DNA of 64,000 nt from Leptothermofonsia sichuanensis E412 (GCF_019891175.1 NZ_CP072600.1:3100001-3164000); one strand, 5' to 3'; numbered from the stretch's first letter, positions 25,814 through 36,115 are shown. Translations and numbers: made by a program. Notes: generated by a model from the sequence alone, not told the origin.

Positions 25814-28627
25814 CTATGGCCGGTACGACCTGAAAAAATCCAACTGTTCCCCGGATGGCTCGAATTGGCTTGAATCAGCCTTTGCATCAGCCCTGCCATT
25901 TCTTTCCCGGACTGAATTGCTGGTCTGGCTGCCTTTGCGGAGTCCTATGGCAATTTTGCTGTGCTTTTCGATCTGGGACATGACCTGTTTTGCCCGCTGG
26001 ATAACGGAAGCGGGTAAGCCTGCCAGGCGTCCGGCTTCAATGCCATAGGAGCGGTCTGCGCCACCTGGCTGGACTTTGTGGAGGAACACAATCTGGTCAG
26101 GCAACTCCTTTACGGTTACCTGGTAATTGGCGATGTTGGGCAGGATGGATGCCAGTTCATTGAGTTCGTGGTAGTGGGTGGCAAAGATGGTGCGGGCACG
26201 AATCTCCGTTGCCAGATGTTCTGCTACCGCCCAGGCAATGGATAAGCCATCAAATGTCGCCGTACCACGACCAATTTCATCCAGCAAAACGAGCGATCGG
26301 GCTGTGGCATGGTTCAAAATATTGGCGGTTTCATTCATCTCCACCATGAAGGTGGATTGTCCGGTCGCCAGGTCATCCACAGCGCCAACACGGGTAAAGA
26401 TGCGATCGCAAATGCCCAGCCGTGCCCTTTGTGCCGGGACAAAACTCCCCACCTGCGCCATCAGTTGAATCAGCCCCACCTGGCGCAAATAACAACTTTT
26501 GCCGCTGGCGTTGGGGCCGGTGAGGATGATCAGATCAGGGGAAGGGGAACAGAGGGGACGGGGGACAGGGGTTTTCTCACCCTCACCCTCGTCCCCTCCC
26601 CAACCAGCCTGTTTTCCCATCTCGGTGGAGTTGGGTACGAAAAAACCAGCGGGGAGGGACTGCTCGACAACGGGGTGGCGGGCTTCAATCAGGGTGATTT
26701 CACGGGTGTGGGTGATTTCAGGGCGGCAGTAGCCTTGCAGGGCAGCCACTTCTGCCAGTCCACAAAGGACATCGACAGCCGCGACAGAGCGGGCAAGGGT
26801 GCGGATCGGCTCGGCATGGGTGCCGACCTGCGATCGCAATTCTGCAAAAATCTCGTATTCCAGGCGATTCAGGTCGTCTCGTGCGATCAGAATCCGATTT
26901 TCCCGGTCTTTGAGTTCAGCCGTAATGTAGCGTTCTTCGTTGGTTAGGGTTTGCTTCCGGTCATATTCCGGTGGCACCTGATGGGCTTTTGCCCGCGAGA
27001 TGCCGATGTAGTAGCCAAAGGTTTTGCTGTAGCCAACTTTGAGGGTGGGGATCCCCGTCCGCTCCCGTTCGATCGCCTCCAGGTTCTTAATCCAGTTCTG
27101 GTCAGCCTCCACCTGTTGCCGCAGGCTATCCAGTTGGAGATTGACTCCGGCGCGAATCAGGTTGCCCTCCGTCAGGCAAATGGGGGGTGAATCGACCAGA
27201 TGCACTCTGAGGGTCTGCCCCAGTTCTTCCAGAACCGGAGGGACCTGCTGTAAATCTTGCAGATAGCGAGAGCAGGCAGCACCAACCAGGGCAGCCAGTT
27301 CCGGTAATTTCTCCAGGGAATCTGCCAGTGCCACCAGGTCGCGGGCATTGGCAGTGCCTGAACCCGCCCGTCCGGCTAACCGCTCCAGGTCATAAATCTG
27401 CTTCAGGATGCGTTGTATCGCCTGGCGCAAGGATCCGTTTTCGACCAGTTCCTGAATCGTATCCTGGCGATCGCAAATTTCCTGCACCTGTAACAGGGGC
27501 TGTAACAACCAGCGCCGCAGCGCCCGACTTCCCATAGCTGTAATGGTTCGATCCAGTGCCCACAGGAGCGATCCATGAAAGGTGCCATCCCGCGCCGTTT
27601 GAGTAATCTCCAGGTTACGCCGGGTCTGGTGATCGATGACCAGAAATTCAGACAGGGTATAGGTACAGAGTGGCTGTAGCGGAACTTTCTGCAAAGAAGC
27701 CCGGGAAAGCGCCAGGGGATTTTTTCGCGGTTTCCCCTGTTCCCCCACCCCCCGTTCCGATGTGGCCTCCAGATACTCGACCAGGCCCCCTGCCGCCCGC
27801 ACCGCCAGGGGTAAATGCTCACAACCCATCCCTTCCAGCGATCGCACCTTAAACCGCTGCTGCAACCGATAACGGGCTTCTGATAAGACAAAGGGAGCCT
27901 GCGGGCGCAGTGTGTAGCAAAATTGAGGCGGCAGGCAAGCCGGTAACTGATCAGACTGTTCGCCCGGTCGCAGCAGGCTGACCAGATCGGGGGCATCGGT
28001 GGGTGAAAGCACCTCCGATGGCTGGAGTCGCATCAATTCCTGGGTCAGTTGCTCCAGGTTTTCAGATTGGGTGGTGAGAAATTCTCCAGTTGAGATATCG
28101 GCATAGGCAAGCCCCCAGTGATTGCCCGCAATGACTACTGCTGCCAGGAAGTTGTTCCGACGGGCAGGCAACATGCCCTCTTCCATGATGGTACCGGGGG
28201 TGATGATCCGGGTAATTTCGCGCTGAACCAACCGCCCCTGGGCTTCCGCCGCGTCTTCGATCTGGTCACAGACGGCAACCGCATAGCCCCGTTCAACCAG
28301 CAACGCACAGTAGCGATCGAGAGCATGGTGGGGAATCCCTGCCAGGGGTACCTGTCCAATGTCTTCACCGGCATGTTTAGCGGTCAAGACAATTTCCAGT
28401 TCCCGGGAAATGGTGATCGCATCCTGAAAGAAAGTTTCAAAAAAATCCCCAATCCGGTATAGCAGCAAGGCATGGGGATGCTGGTCTTTCAAATCTGCAT
28501 AATGCCGCATCATAGGCGTCAACGCCGCCCGATCCACTTCCCGATGGTCGGCATAGCGCACCTTATGTTTGACCAGTCGTTCGGGTAGCCCGCTGGTGGG
28601 GGAGTCAGCCGTTGCAGAGTCCGTCAT
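25814..28627 (-). CDS. mutS: DNA mismatch repair protein MutS
   Basis: The 937-residue protein recognises mismatches. The N-terminal mismatch-binding domain has [20 protein letters not shown] then [10 protein letters not shown], with the conserved F-x-E. The core includes [17 protein letters not shown]. The C-terminal ATPase has Walker [25 protein letters not shown] and ATHYHEL. About 24 low-complexity residues ([18 protein letters not shown] and following) sit directly before Walker A, encoded by the G/C-rich tract at about 26536-26610 that resembles the dispersed GGGGACAGGGG motif. A second linker near residue 295 is also poorly conserved. Confidence 0.96.
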   Translation of the reverse strand: MTDSATADSPTSGLPERLVKHKVRYADHREVDRAALTPMMRHYADLKDQHPHALLLYRIGDFFETFFQDAITISRELEIVLTAKHAGEDIGQVPLAGIPHHALDRYCALLVERGYAVAVCDQIEDAAEAQGRLVQREITRIITPGTIMEEGMLPARRNNFLAAVVIAGNHWGLAYADISTGEFLTTQSENLEQLTQELMRLQPSEVLSPTDAPDLVSLLRPGEQSDQLPACLPPQFCYTLRPQAPFVLSEARYRLQQRFKVRSLEGMGCEHLPLAVRAAGGLVEYLEATSERGVGEQGKPRKNPLALSRASLQKVPLQPLCTYTLSEFLVIDHQTRRNLEITQTARDGTFHGSLLWALDRTITAMGSRALRRWLLQPLLQVQEICDRQDTIQELVENGSLRQAIQRILKQIYDLERLAGRAGSGTANARDLVALADSLEKLPELAALVGAACSRYLQDLQQVPPVLEELGQTLRVHLVDSPPICLTEGNLIRAGVNLQLDSLRQQVEADQNWIKNLEAIERERTGIPTLKVGYSKTFGYYIGISRAKAHQVPPEYDRKQTLTNEERYITAELKDRENRILIARDDLNRLEYEIFAELRSQVGTHAEPIRTLARSVAAVDVLCGLAEVAALQGYCRPEITHTREITLIEARHPVVEQSLPAGFFVPNSTEMGKQAGWGGDEGEGEKTPVPRPLCSPSPDLIILTGPNASGKSCYLRQVGLIQLMAQVGSFVPAQRARLGICDRIFTRVGAVDDLATGQSTFMVEMNETANILNHATARSLVLLDEIGRGTATFDGLSIAWAVAEHLATEIRARTIFATHYHELNELASILPNIANYQVTVKELPDQIVFLHKVQPGGADRSYGIEAGRLAGLPASVIQRAKQVMSQIEKHSKIAIGLRKGSQTSNSVRERNGRADAKADSSQFEPSGEQLDFFRSYRP

Positions 28628-28766
28628 TCACTGAAAAGGTCAACTAAACGAGTGGAGGAGTATTCAATGAATACTATCGCAAGAATTCTGCCGGTGGAGT
28701 TCTTTATCCTCAAGGCGGTCTGGCTCAAGGTGGTCTGGCTTACTGTAAGGGGTCGGACAGTATCTT

Positions 28767-28830
28767 GGCAGGGGATAAGAGGGGAGGGGACGGGGGACAG
28801 AGAAGGAAGGATAACAGGATCAGGTTTTGG
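28767..28830 (-). repeat. Dispersed repeat, family A, partial inverted copy
   Basis: GGGGACGGGGGACAGAGAAGG then AGGATAACAGGATCAGGTTTT is the reverse complement of the middle and right parts of the copy at 35-130. It lies just upstream of mutS. Confidence 0.55.
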
Positions 28831-28933
28831 ACTTTCTAATTTGGCTTGACCGGGATAGCTACGGCTACAGATTGAACGTCCAGGTAGATCCAGCGGTGAA
28901 AACGTGACGTATATCCCTGTAATTCAAGCAACG

Positions 28934-29048
28934 GTGGGTGAGTTGAATGGCACTGACCTGAGGGGTGAGAGATCTCCAACTTCTCGAAGACGTTGAAGAT
29001 CTGAGCAACCGTATCTGGCTTAATTCAGTGCCATTTGTGGGTGAGTTG
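28934..29048. repeat. Palindromic element flanked by a 12-bp direct repeat, family E
   Basis: An element of 90 bp has perfect 11-bp inverted ends, AATGGCACTGA (28946-28956) and TCAGTGCCATT (29025-29035), and an inner near-perfect stem from AGATCTCCAAC to GTTGAAGATCT. The sequence GTGGGTGAGTTG occurs on both sides (28934-28945 and 29037-29048), which looks like a target-site duplication. It lies 56 bp upstream of the cupin gene. A truncated relative is at 36006-36058. Confidence 0.8.
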
Positions 29049-29103
29049 CCCTTTGTCAGCGCTGACCCCCACCGTACCCAAACTTCGCTCGTACAGGAGT
29101 TGA

Positions 29104-29553
29104 ATGATGACAACAACCTCAGAACTTGCCCTCGAACCTGGCCAGGGTAACCAGCTACAGGTCATGCAAGACACCTTGCGAATTTTAAGCCAGGGTGAGC
29201 ATACCAGCATGGCTTACGAAATGTTTGAATTAACCGGCCCCTTGAACAGTGGTCCGCCTCCCCATTCCCATCCCTGGAGTGAAACCTACTACATGCTGGA
29301 TGGCGCAGTGGAGGTTCTGGTCGGAGAGGATACAGTGCATGCTGTTCCGGGGTCCTGTGTGACGATTCCGGGGGGAACCGTTCACACCTATCGGATTGTG
29401 TCAGAAACCGCCAGATTTCTGGTAACGACTTCAACCATGGCAGCCTCCGCCTTTTTCAGGGAATTGCACCAGGCTTTAGCCCAGGGTGCCTGTTCTTTGG
29501 AAGATATAATCGCCATTGCAGCCCATCATCAGGTTACCCTGAGTGGTGCTTAG
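29104..29553 (+). CDS. Cupin domain protein
   Basis: The 149-residue protein is a single small cupin barrel. Motif 1 is PPHSHPWSETYYMLDGAVEV (HxH...E) and motif 2 is GSCVTIPGGTVHTYRI (with the distal His), so a metal site is plausible. Cupins of this size include enzymes and sensors; none can be named here. AGGAG at 29095-29099 fits either ATG 29104 or, with better spacing, ATG 29107. A palindromic element lies in its promoter region. Confidence 0.8.
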   Translation: MMTTTSELALEPGQGNQLQVMQDTLRILSQGEHTSMAYEMFELTGPLNSGPPPHSHPWSETYYMLDGAVEVLVGEDTVHAVPGSCVTIPGGTVHTYRIVSETARFLVTTSTMAASAFFRELHQALAQGACSLEDIIAIAAHHQVTLSGA

Positions 29554-29580
29554 GGTCGAGGGGTAATACCTGTAAAGCTC

Positions 29581-29740
29581 ACCCCAAAGGCACAAAGGAC
29601 ACAAAGCAGGCTCCTGGTGTCTTTGTGGGTCTGTTTTGGGGCGACATCTCAAATAAATTCACATTCCTTGAGGTTTGTGGATTAAATAAACTGGAAAACC
29701 TGGCATATTACCACAGAGACACAGAGGGCACGGAGGAATA
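29581..29740. repeat. Family B repeats, one short palindrome and one half-copy
   Basis: 29581-29630 is a CACAAAG-type palindrome, CCCCAAAGGCACAAAGGAC against GTGTCTTTGTGGG. 29709-29738 is a CACAGAG-type half, CCACAGAGACACAGAGGGC. The rest of the 439-bp gap holds no recognised gene. Confidence 0.65.
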
Positions 29741-29992
29741 AGTACAAACGACCTTAGCGACTCACCTGGAGTAGGGCAGGCTTTGATACAATTCCAGCAT
29801 TGGTATTTCCTTCAGCGGTTACTGACTCATCAAGCCACCGTGGGAGTTACTTGACGCCGGAAACGCTCAAAACCTTTCAAGTTGCACCAGGCAGGTCGGT
29901 CACTTACCTTCGTTGTCTGGCTGAAGGGGCAACCAGCCCCCTGGCACCGTCCCCTCTGACACCCAAAACTTTCCCCTCTCTCCTCTCTTTCC

Positions 29993-30976
29993 ATGGCTGC
30001 CATTCTGGTTGATCACCTGAGCAAAACCTACCCGGTTGCTGTCAAAGAGCCAGGACTCAAAGGTACGATGGTGCACTTCTTTCAGCGTACCTACCGGCAG
30101 GTAAAAGCGGTTCAGGATATTTCGTTTCAGATTGAACCAGGGGAGGTGGTGGGCTTTTTAGGGGCGAATGGTGCGGGGAAGACCACCACCCTGAAGATGC
30201 TCACCGGGTTGATTCATCCCTCTGCTGGCAGGGTGAATGTGGCCGGGCATATTCCCTTTCAGCGGCGATCGCCTTTTTTACAGAAAATTACGCTGGTCAT
30301 GGGGCAAAAGCAGCAGTTGCTCTGGGATTTGCCCGCTCTGGATTCTTTACGCATCAATGCCGCCGTCTATGGAATTGGCGATCGCACCTTCCACGAGCGC
30401 GTGGGTGAACTCACCGAAATGCTTGCTCTGGAAGGTAAGCTATCCCAACCCGTGCGCAAACTGTCCCTGGGTGAGCGCATGAAAGCGGAATTGCTGGCTG
30501 CCCTTATCCATCAACCTCACATCCTGTTTCTGGACGAGCCAACCCTGGGACTGGATGTCAATGCCCAGGTGAGCGTACGCGAGTTCCTGCGGGAATATAA
30601 CCAGCGGTACCAGGCGACAATCCTGCTGACCAGTCACTATATGGCCGATATTACGGCGCTTTGCCCCCGTGTCCTGGTCATTCATCAGGGGCAATTGGTG
30701 TATGACGGCAGCCTGGAAGGGTTGGTAGAACGGTTTGCTCCCTGTCGATCGATTGTGGTGGAACTGGCAAATTCTTATCCTGAAGAGAAACTGGCTCTAT
30801 ATGGGGATTTGGAAGCCGTCAATGGTCAATCCGTTAGCTTTCTGGTGCCCCAGGAAACCCTCACCCGGACAGTCGCAAAGATTCTGGCAGAACTGGAGGT
30901 GATTGATTTGACCGTGACTGAACCCCCAATTGAAGAAGTGATTGGGCGGGTGCTGAAAGCTGGAGTGGCATCATGA
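29993..30976 (+). CDS. ABC-2 type transporter ATP-binding protein
   Basis: The 327-residue ATPase drives an export-type ABC transporter. It has Walker A GANGAGKTTTLKML (near 58-65), the signature LSLGERMKAELLAAL, Walker B ILFLDEPTLGLD and the switch histidine in LTSHYMADI. A C-terminal extension of about 80 residues resembles those of O-antigen/multidrug ABC-2 ATPases. Its stop overlaps the permease start by 4 bp (ATGA, 30973-30976), showing translational coupling. Cargo is unknown. Confidence 0.9.
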   Translation: MAAILVDHLSKTYPVAVKEPGLKGTMVHFFQRTYRQVKAVQDISFQIEPGEVVGFLGANGAGKTTTLKMLTGLIHPSAGRVNVAGHIPFQRRSPFLQKITLVMGQKQQLLWDLPALDSLRINAAVYGIGDRTFHERVGELTEMLALEGKLSQPVRKLSLGERMKAELLAALIHQPHILFLDEPTLGLDVNAQVSVREFLREYNQRYQATILLTSHYMADITALCPRVLVIHQGQLVYDGSLEGLVERFAPCRSIVVELANSYPEEKLALYGDLEAVNGQSVSFLVPQETLTRTVAKILAELEVIDLTVTEPPIEEVIGRVLKAGVAS

Positions 30977-31815
30977 CCAGCGAAAGCCAGACGCAGGGAT
31001 CTGACAGCCGGCAGCCTGTGTGCCCGCTAAAGAGAGCCTTACGCATTGCCAGAACGCTGTTTTCAGTCTACTACGCCTATATGCTGGAATATCGGGCTGA
31101 ACTGTTGTTCTGGGTACTGTCGGGATCACTGCCCATTATTTTGATGGGCATCTGGATGGAAGCAGCTCAGGGCGGGCAATTCGGATTAACACCGGTAGAG
31201 TTTGCCCGTTATTTTCTGTCGGCGTTTATTGTTCGACAATTTACTGTCGTGTGGGTGATCTGGGAGTTTGAGCGGGAAATCGTAGAAGGTAAGCTGTCGT
31301 TTCGCCTGTTGCAACCCCTGAACCCGATCTGGCATTACTTTGCTTCCCACACCGCCGAGCGCTTTGCCCGTCTACCATTTGCCTTTGGGCTGATTGCGTT
31401 GTTTTTTCTCCTCTATCCCCAGTCCTTTTGGGTTCCCAACCTGGTCAACCTGATGCTGTTTCTGCTTGTGGTTACTTGCGCCTTTGCCCTGCGCTTTTTA
31501 ATGCAATATACCCTGGCAATGTTTGCTTTCTGGACTGAACGGGCAAGCGCATTAGAGCAGTTCTGGTTTCTGTTTTATCTGTTTCTATCAGGACTGGTGG
31601 CTCCCCTGAATGTTTTCCCGCCTTTGCTGCGGCAGATTGTCCTGTGGACACCATTTCCCTACCTGATTTATTTCCCTGCCAGTTTGCTGGTTGATTTGCC
31701 GGTTGATTTGGTACGAGGGCTGGTTGTCATGGCTATCTGGATTGCAATTTTTCTGATCACCTACCGCTGGCTGTGGCACCGGGGACTGCGGCAGTACTCC
31801 GGCATGGGAGCGTAG
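30973..31815 (+). CDS. ABC-2 family transporter permease
   Basis: The 280-residue protein has about six hydrophobic segments (about 45-70, 80-95, 130-160, 160-190, 200-220 and 240-265), as in ABC-2 permeases of the type encoded next to an ATPase. MLEYRAELLFWVLSGSLPII in the first third is typical of a subgroup often annotated ABC-2 family. It starts within the ATPase stop codon and would form the export channel with it. Only one permease is encoded here; homodimerisation or a partner elsewhere is possible. Confidence 0.85.
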   Translation: MTSESQTQGSDSRQPVCPLKRALRIARTLFSVYYAYMLEYRAELLFWVLSGSLPIILMGIWMEAAQGGQFGLTPVEFARYFLSAFIVRQFTVVWVIWEFEREIVEGKLSFRLLQPLNPIWHYFASHTAERFARLPFAFGLIALFFLLYPQSFWVPNLVNLMLFLLVVTCAFALRFLMQYTLAMFAFWTERASALEQFWFLFYLFLSGLVAPLNVFPPLLRQIVLWTPFPYLIYFPASLLVDLPVDLVRGLVVMAIWIAIFLITYRWLWHRGLRQYSGMGA

Positions 31816-31934
31816 GAGAGGGTACCGGGTATGGGGTACCAGGCAAGCAGTTGATGTGTTCGATCGCCAGAGAAGGTAGTGCCCTCCCATCTGTCATGTC
31901 CAGGCAGCACCCTGGAAACCAGGTATTCTCGAAT

Positions 31935-32126
31935 TTAATGCTGGTTGAACCGATATTTCCGTTGTCGGTGCTTGGCAAGGGCTTTGCGTTTTTCCTTTTC
32001 AAGCGGGGTTTCGAAATGGCGTTTTTTACGCATATCCTGAAAAATTCCTGCTTTAGAAACTTCACGCTTAAACCGGCGTAGGGCTGATTCGATCCCCTCA
32101 TTTTCTCTCAAAATAACCTGAGTCAT
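31935..32126 (-). CDS. rpsU: 30S ribosomal protein S21
   Basis: The 63-residue basic protein [20 protein letters not shown] onward is the conserved small-subunit protein S21, which helps mRNA binding at initiation. Length and the C-terminal run of lysine and arginine match the family. A strong Shine-Dalgarno sequence (AAGGAGGAG) precedes ATG 32126. The rbp gene lies upstream on the same strand; rbp-rpsU linkage is known in cyanobacteria and is linked to cold-regulated expression. Confidence 0.96.
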   Translation of the reverse strand: MTQVILRENEGIESALRRFKREVSKAGIFQDMRKKRHFETPLEKEKRKALAKHRQRKYRFNQH

Positions 32127-32353
32127 CCGAAGTTTCTCCTCCTTAACTTAAAAACAATGACGGCGGTATTAAAGACCATGCAGAGCAGGCTCCAATCACC
32201 TGGAGTGACTGATCAAATCTGCCAATGTACAGAAGAATTTCGTCTTAAAACCGCTATCTGAATAGAGTCTGACGTAACTCCTGCTACTCCTCCTGGCTCC
32301 TGGCTCCTGAATCCGACTCCCTCTAAAGGGCGGCTGAACTTAAACCGCAGACC

Positions 32354-32656
32354 CTAGTAGCGCCGGTAGCCACGATTGTTACCACCGGAACCATCTCTTC
32401 CAGAGCTTCTGTTTTCACGGGGTTTTGCCTTATTGACCTTCAGGTCACGTCCCATCCATTCAGCCCCATCTAACGCTTCGATCGCCGCATCTTCTTCGGC
32501 TTCTGTCCCCATTTCTACAAAGGCAAACCCTCTCATCCGACCAGTTTCCCGGTCAGTTGGTAATTGTACCCGGCTCACCGTTCCGTACTCCGCAAAAACG
32601 TGCTCCAAATCTTCCTGGGTGGCGTTGTAGGACAGGTTGCCAACGTAAATCGACAT
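32354..32656 (-). CDS. RNA-binding protein, single RRM with Gly-rich tail
   Basis: The 100-residue protein is a cyanobacterial Rbp. The RRM spans residues 1-78 with RNP2 IYVGNL (3-8) and RNP1 RGFAFVEM (43-50). A short glycine-, arginine- and serine-rich tail follows (SSGRDGSGGNNRGYRRY). Related proteins in Anabaena are cold-induced and also help target mRNA. The leader (32657-32780) is longer than needed, as seen for cold-regulated rbp genes, although I did not identify a specific element. rpsU lies 227 bp downstream. Confidence 0.93.
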   Translation of the reverse strand: MSIYVGNLSYNATQEDLEHVFAEYGTVSRVQLPTDRETGRMRGFAFVEMGTEAEEDAAIEALDGAEWMGRDLKVNKAKPRENRSSGRDGSGGNNRGYRRY

Positions 32657-32914
32657 TGTGAATCTCCCAAATCAACAAGTGTAGAGAGTTAGATTCGGAG
32701 AAACGTCTGTCGTAGAACAAAAAAGGTTTCAATACCGAAAATAATCCTTACAGTGGCACTATAGCACAGAGATCCATCCTGTGTTCTGGCAGGCAGACGC
32801 GGCAGGGATGGGAGAATTCCTGATCGGACAGTCGGAGCCTCCCCCAGTCTTCTCTGATCCAGTGGGACATTCTCCAGTTAGCATAGGTAGATGTTCCTTT
32901 GTGAACCGGGTGGC

Positions 32915-32985
32915 CTGTCAAGAATTATTTTGTGGCTTGAGATTTTGTGGGTTGAGAACCCGCAAAATAATAGCTCCTTCTCACA
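32915..32985. repeat. Dispersed palindromic repeat, family D, copy 2
   Basis: CTGTCAAGAATTATTTTGTGG begins the block and GTGGGTTGAGAACCCGC forms its core, followed by AAAATAATAGCTCCTTCTCAC. ATTATTTTG pairs with CAAAATAAT. It matches the block at 23667-23740. It lies in the 426-bp gap between the rbp start and the avtA start, which otherwise holds only their promoters. Confidence 0.65.
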
Positions 32986-33082
32986 CCCAAACTCACACGT
33001 TCAAAGCGGACAGGCCACCAGTCGTTTGCGCGATCGCACCCACTCACCTACCCGTTGGAATCTACCTGGAATCTACAAAGCT

Positions 33083-34369
33083 ATGGAACCTGCCCTGAGT
33101 CACTATGGCAATGAAATGTCTCGCCTGACAGGAGTGCGGGCGATTATGAAAGACATCAATGAGGCACTACGAGCCGGGGCGGGGAAGGACCTGATCAACC
33201 TGAGTGCTGGCAACCCGCTGATTTTGCCAGAGGTGGAACAACTGTGGCGCGACTGTACTGCTGATCTACTTGCCAGTCCAGAGTATGGTGAGGTCGTTTG
33301 TCGCTATGGAGCAAGCCAGGGTTACCAGCCGTTTGTTGAAGCTGTGGTCAATGACTTTAACCAGCGGTATGGGCTGACTTTAAGCGATCGCAACATTCTG
33401 ATTACCCCTGGCAGCCAGAGTCTCTATTTTTATGCCGCGAATGCCTTTGGCGGCTATACCCGTAGCGGTACGCTCAAGAAAATTGTTCTCCCGCTCAGCC
33501 CTGACTACACAGGTTATGGTGGAGTTACCCTCACCCCCGAGGCCCTGGTTGCCTATAAGCCATTCCTGGACATCGATGCCCCGGCTCACCGGTTCAAGTA
33601 TCGCCCCGACTTCAGCCAACTGGAAATTGATGAGAGTACAGGCGCTGTGCTGTTCTCCCGTCCCTGCAATCCAACGGGTAATGTGCTCACTGATGAAGAG
33701 GTGAAAAAAATTGCTGAGCTGGCGGCTCCCTATGATATCCCGGTCTTTATTGACTCTGCCTATGCTCCACCGTTCCCGGCTTTGAACTTTACGGACATGG
33801 CACCGTTGTTTGGGGGCAACATCATCCATTGTATGAGCCTGTCAAAAGCAGGGTTGCCGGGTGAACGGATTGGCATTGCAATTGGGGATGAACAGGTGAT
33901 TCAGGTGCTGGAATGCTTCCAGACCAATATGTGTATTCATTCGCCCCGCTATGGGCAGGCGATCGCTGCTCGCGCCATTCGTTCGGGTGCCCTGGCAGAC
34001 ATTGCGGTTAACGTCATTCGCCCCTTCTACCAAAAAAAGATTAACATCATCGAACACACCCTTGATCAGGCAATGCCCAGGGATCTTCCCTGGTTCCTGC
34101 ACCGGGGAGAAGGGGCTATTTTTACCTGGCTCTGGCTGAAGGACCTGCCTATCACTGACTGGGAACTGTATCAGCAATTAAAACAAGTGAGCGTAATTGT
34201 CGTACCTGGTAGTTCCTTCTTTCCGGGGCTACGGGAAAACTGGGAACATACTCACCAGTGTATCCGGATCAGCCTGACGGCAGGCGATCAGGAAATTGAA
34301 ACCGGAATGAAGCGGCTGGCAGAGGTTGTTAAGCTGGTTTATCAGCGATCGGTGGTAACGGGCAGATGA
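33083..34369 (+). CDS. avtA: Valine--pyruvate transaminase (AvtA-like, PLP-dependent)
   Basis: The 428-residue class I/II aminotransferase matches AvtA, which makes valine from 2-ketoisovalerate using alanine. Recognisable segments are [59 protein letters not shown] and the PLP-lysine region [17 protein letters not shown]. The ATG at 33083 ([12 protein letters not shown]) fits the E. coli start region; codons upstream in the frame fall in a repeat. Its TGA overlaps the rimM ATG by 4 bp. Confidence 0.9.
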   Translation: MEPALSHYGNEMSRLTGVRAIMKDINEALRAGAGKDLINLSAGNPLILPEVEQLWRDCTADLLASPEYGEVVCRYGASQGYQPFVEAVVNDFNQRYGLTLSDRNILITPGSQSLYFYAANAFGGYTRSGTLKKIVLPLSPDYTGYGGVTLTPEALVAYKPFLDIDAPAHRFKYRPDFSQLEIDESTGAVLFSRPCNPTGNVLTDEEVKKIAELAAPYDIPVFIDSAYAPPFPALNFTDMAPLFGGNIIHCMSLSKAGLPGERIGIAIGDEQVIQVLECFQTNMCIHSPRYGQAIAARAIRSGALADIAVNVIRPFYQKKINIIEHTLDQAMPRDLPWFLHRGEGAIFTWLWLKDLPITDWELYQQLKQVSVIVVPGSSFFPGLRENWEHTHQCIRISLTAGDQEIETGMKRLAEVVKLVYQRSVVTGR

Positions 34370-35028
34370 GCAGCGCAGGGAGAACCAGAGAAGCGGGGAC
34401 GCCAAAAAGAGAAGAACAGGTTGACTTACACCCCGGACCCAATCCCCGGCCCCCCGGATCCCCACCCCAATTCATCGAAATTGGCAAAATCGTTGCTCCC
34501 CAGGGTTTGAGGGGAGAACTGCGGGTCTATCCAGACTCAGACTTTCCAGAGCGGTTTCTGGAGCCAGGCACCCGATGGTTGTTGCAACCGGGGCAGAAGC
34601 AGCCGCAGGCGATCGAGTTGGTGAGCGGTCGCTACTTGCAGGGGAAAGGGTTATACGTTGTCCATTTGGCAGGCATAGACAATCGCACCCAGGCAGAGAC
34701 GTTGCGGGGCGCAACGTTGCTGGTTGCGGCCAGCGATCGCCCCCATCTGGAAGAAGATGAGTTCCATGTCCTGGATCTGATTGGTTTGGAGGTCTTTGAC
34801 CAGGCAACCCAGGTCCTGATTGGCAACGTTGTGCAGGTGTTTCCGGCGGGTAACGATTTGCTAGAAGTTGAGCGATCGCCCGTCCCAGGAGCCGCTGGGA
34901 AGAAATCCCAAACCGTACTGATCCCGTTTGTTAAAGCGATCGTCCCAGTTGTCGATCTGGCTCAACGCCGGATTGAAATTACCCCCCCTCCAGGATTGAT
35001 CGAAATGGGAGACTCGTTAAATCCATAG
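34366..35028 (+). CDS. rimM: Ribosome maturation factor RimM
   Basis: The 220-residue protein helps mature the 16S rRNA 3' domain. The RimM N-terminal domain is at about 36-120 with [20 protein letters not shown], and a PRC-barrel is at about 125-205 with [12 protein letters not shown] and [19 protein letters not shown]. Some 35 residues rich in proline and glycine precede the domain and have no RimM counterpart. The start is fixed by an ATGA overlap with avtA, which suggests co-translation. No alternative ATG lies before the conserved domain. Confidence 0.93.
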   Translation: MSSAGRTREAGTPKREEQVDLHPGPNPRPPGSPPQFIEIGKIVAPQGLRGELRVYPDSDFPERFLEPGTRWLLQPGQKQPQAIELVSGRYLQGKGLYVVHLAGIDNRTQAETLRGATLLVAASDRPHLEEDEFHVLDLIGLEVFDQATQVLIGNVVQVFPAGNDLLEVERSPVPGAAGKKSQTVLIPFVKAIVPVVDLAQRRIEITPPPGLIEMGDSLNP

Positions 35029-35127
35029 CAAAGCCCAACATCGTCCCACCAATCCTCCCAGCAAAGCCCTCAACAACCCCTCTCCCCTCCCCCCCTTACA
35101 TCCCTAACAACTAACAAACCCTTCTCC

Positions 35128-35835
35128 ATGAAACCCTACAAGCTGATTCCCATCCAGGAATGCGGCGAACCCCTGCTGCCGATTCCATCAGAAATATTTG
35201 CCTTTGTCCTGCCCCATCCCTATGCAAAAGTGGGTGCTCCCTATGGGGACAAATCACCTTTCTATCTGCGGGAGAGTGTCCTGAATAGCCTGGTTACAGC
35301 TCAGAAAGATCTACAGGAAAGGTATTCAGGATGGCGGATCCAGATCTTTGATGCCTATCGCCCGATCGCCGTCCAGCGGTTTATGGTAGACCATACCTTT
35401 CGAGAACTGGTCCAGGCAAGTGGGCTGGCCCTAGAAACGCTGACCGCAAAACAACAGCAGGAAATCTGGGAACAGGTCTATGGGTTTTGGGCAGTACCCA
35501 GTGATGACCCGGCAACCCCACCGCCTCACAGTACTGGCTCCGCCGTAGATGTCACCCTGGTGGATGAAACAGGACAACCGGTCGATATGGGATCCCAAAT
35601 CGATGAACTTTCTCCCCGCTCCTTTCCTGGCCATTTCGCTGATTCCCAGCTTCCTCAGGAACAGCAGTATCACCGGCATCGCCAGCTTTTACGGGAAGTG
35701 ATGGTAAACGCTGGCTTTCAACCCCATCCCCATGAATGGTGGCACTTTTGCCTGGGTGACCAGATGTGGGCATGGCTGGTGAACCAGGAAGATCCGGCAC
35801 GGGGTGCGATCGCCCGTTACGGAGCAATTGCATGA
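35128..35835 (+). CDS. D-Ala-D-Ala dipeptidase-like protein (VanX/DdpX, M15D)
   Basis: The 235-residue zinc peptidase resembles D-alanyl-D-alanine dipeptidases. IFDAYRPIAVQRF carries the conserved arginine, HSTGSAVDVTLVD is the HxxxxxxD zinc motif, and PHEWWHFCL supplies the catalytic glutamate and the third histidine. No signal peptide is visible, so cytoplasmic recycling of peptidoglycan dipeptide is more likely than vancomycin resistance; no vanHA-like genes are nearby. ATG 35128 follows a pyrimidine-rich gap of 99 bp after rimM. Confidence 0.88.
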   Translation: MKPYKLIPIQECGEPLLPIPSEIFAFVLPHPYAKVGAPYGDKSPFYLRESVLNSLVTAQKDLQERYSGWRIQIFDAYRPIAVQRFMVDHTFRELVQASGLALETLTAKQQQEIWEQVYGFWAVPSDDPATPPPHSTGSAVDVTLVDETGQPVDMGSQIDELSPRSFPGHFADSQLPQEQQYHRHRQLLREVMVNAGFQPHPHEWWHFCLGDQMWAWLVNQEDPARGAIARYGAIA

Positions 35836-36005
35836 GACGGACACGAACCAATCAACCTGGGGAAATGGCTCTCCTGATCCAGACGGAATCTGTATGGTGA
35901 AACGACGACAAACTCCCCAGTTGCAGAATTTCAGACTCTAGAAAGATTTACAATGGTATTGTAAGACACAGAAAAAATTAAATATTGTTGTAAGTAAGAG
36001 CACTG

Positions 36006-36058
36006 AGGTAAGAGATGAAGATCTGAGCGATCTCGGTTGGCTTAATTCAGGGCCATTC
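36006..36058. repeat. Truncated relative of family E palindrome
   Basis: GATGAAGATCTGAGC followed by GGCTTAATTCAGGGCCATT corresponds to 28993-29036, but the left arm is missing. It lies upstream of a small gene whose Shine-Dalgarno sequence begins at 36102. Confidence 0.6.
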
Positions 36059-36115
36059 ATTGCTGGATATCTTCTGTGCCTTCTCTGCCATTCATTGAAT
36101 TGGAGGACTTGAGCC

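Noticed and set aside
26178-28462. Long plus-strand frames opposite mutS
   Set aside because: They run antisense to conserved MutS motifs and have no recognisable product.
28652-28849. 65-codon plus-strand frame upstream of mutS
   Set aside because: Half of it lies in a family A repeat copy, and the rest has no conserved content.
31773-32081. Plus-strand frame of 102 codons over rpsU
   Set aside because: It overlaps the highly conserved S21 gene on the other strand and lacks a plausible start context.
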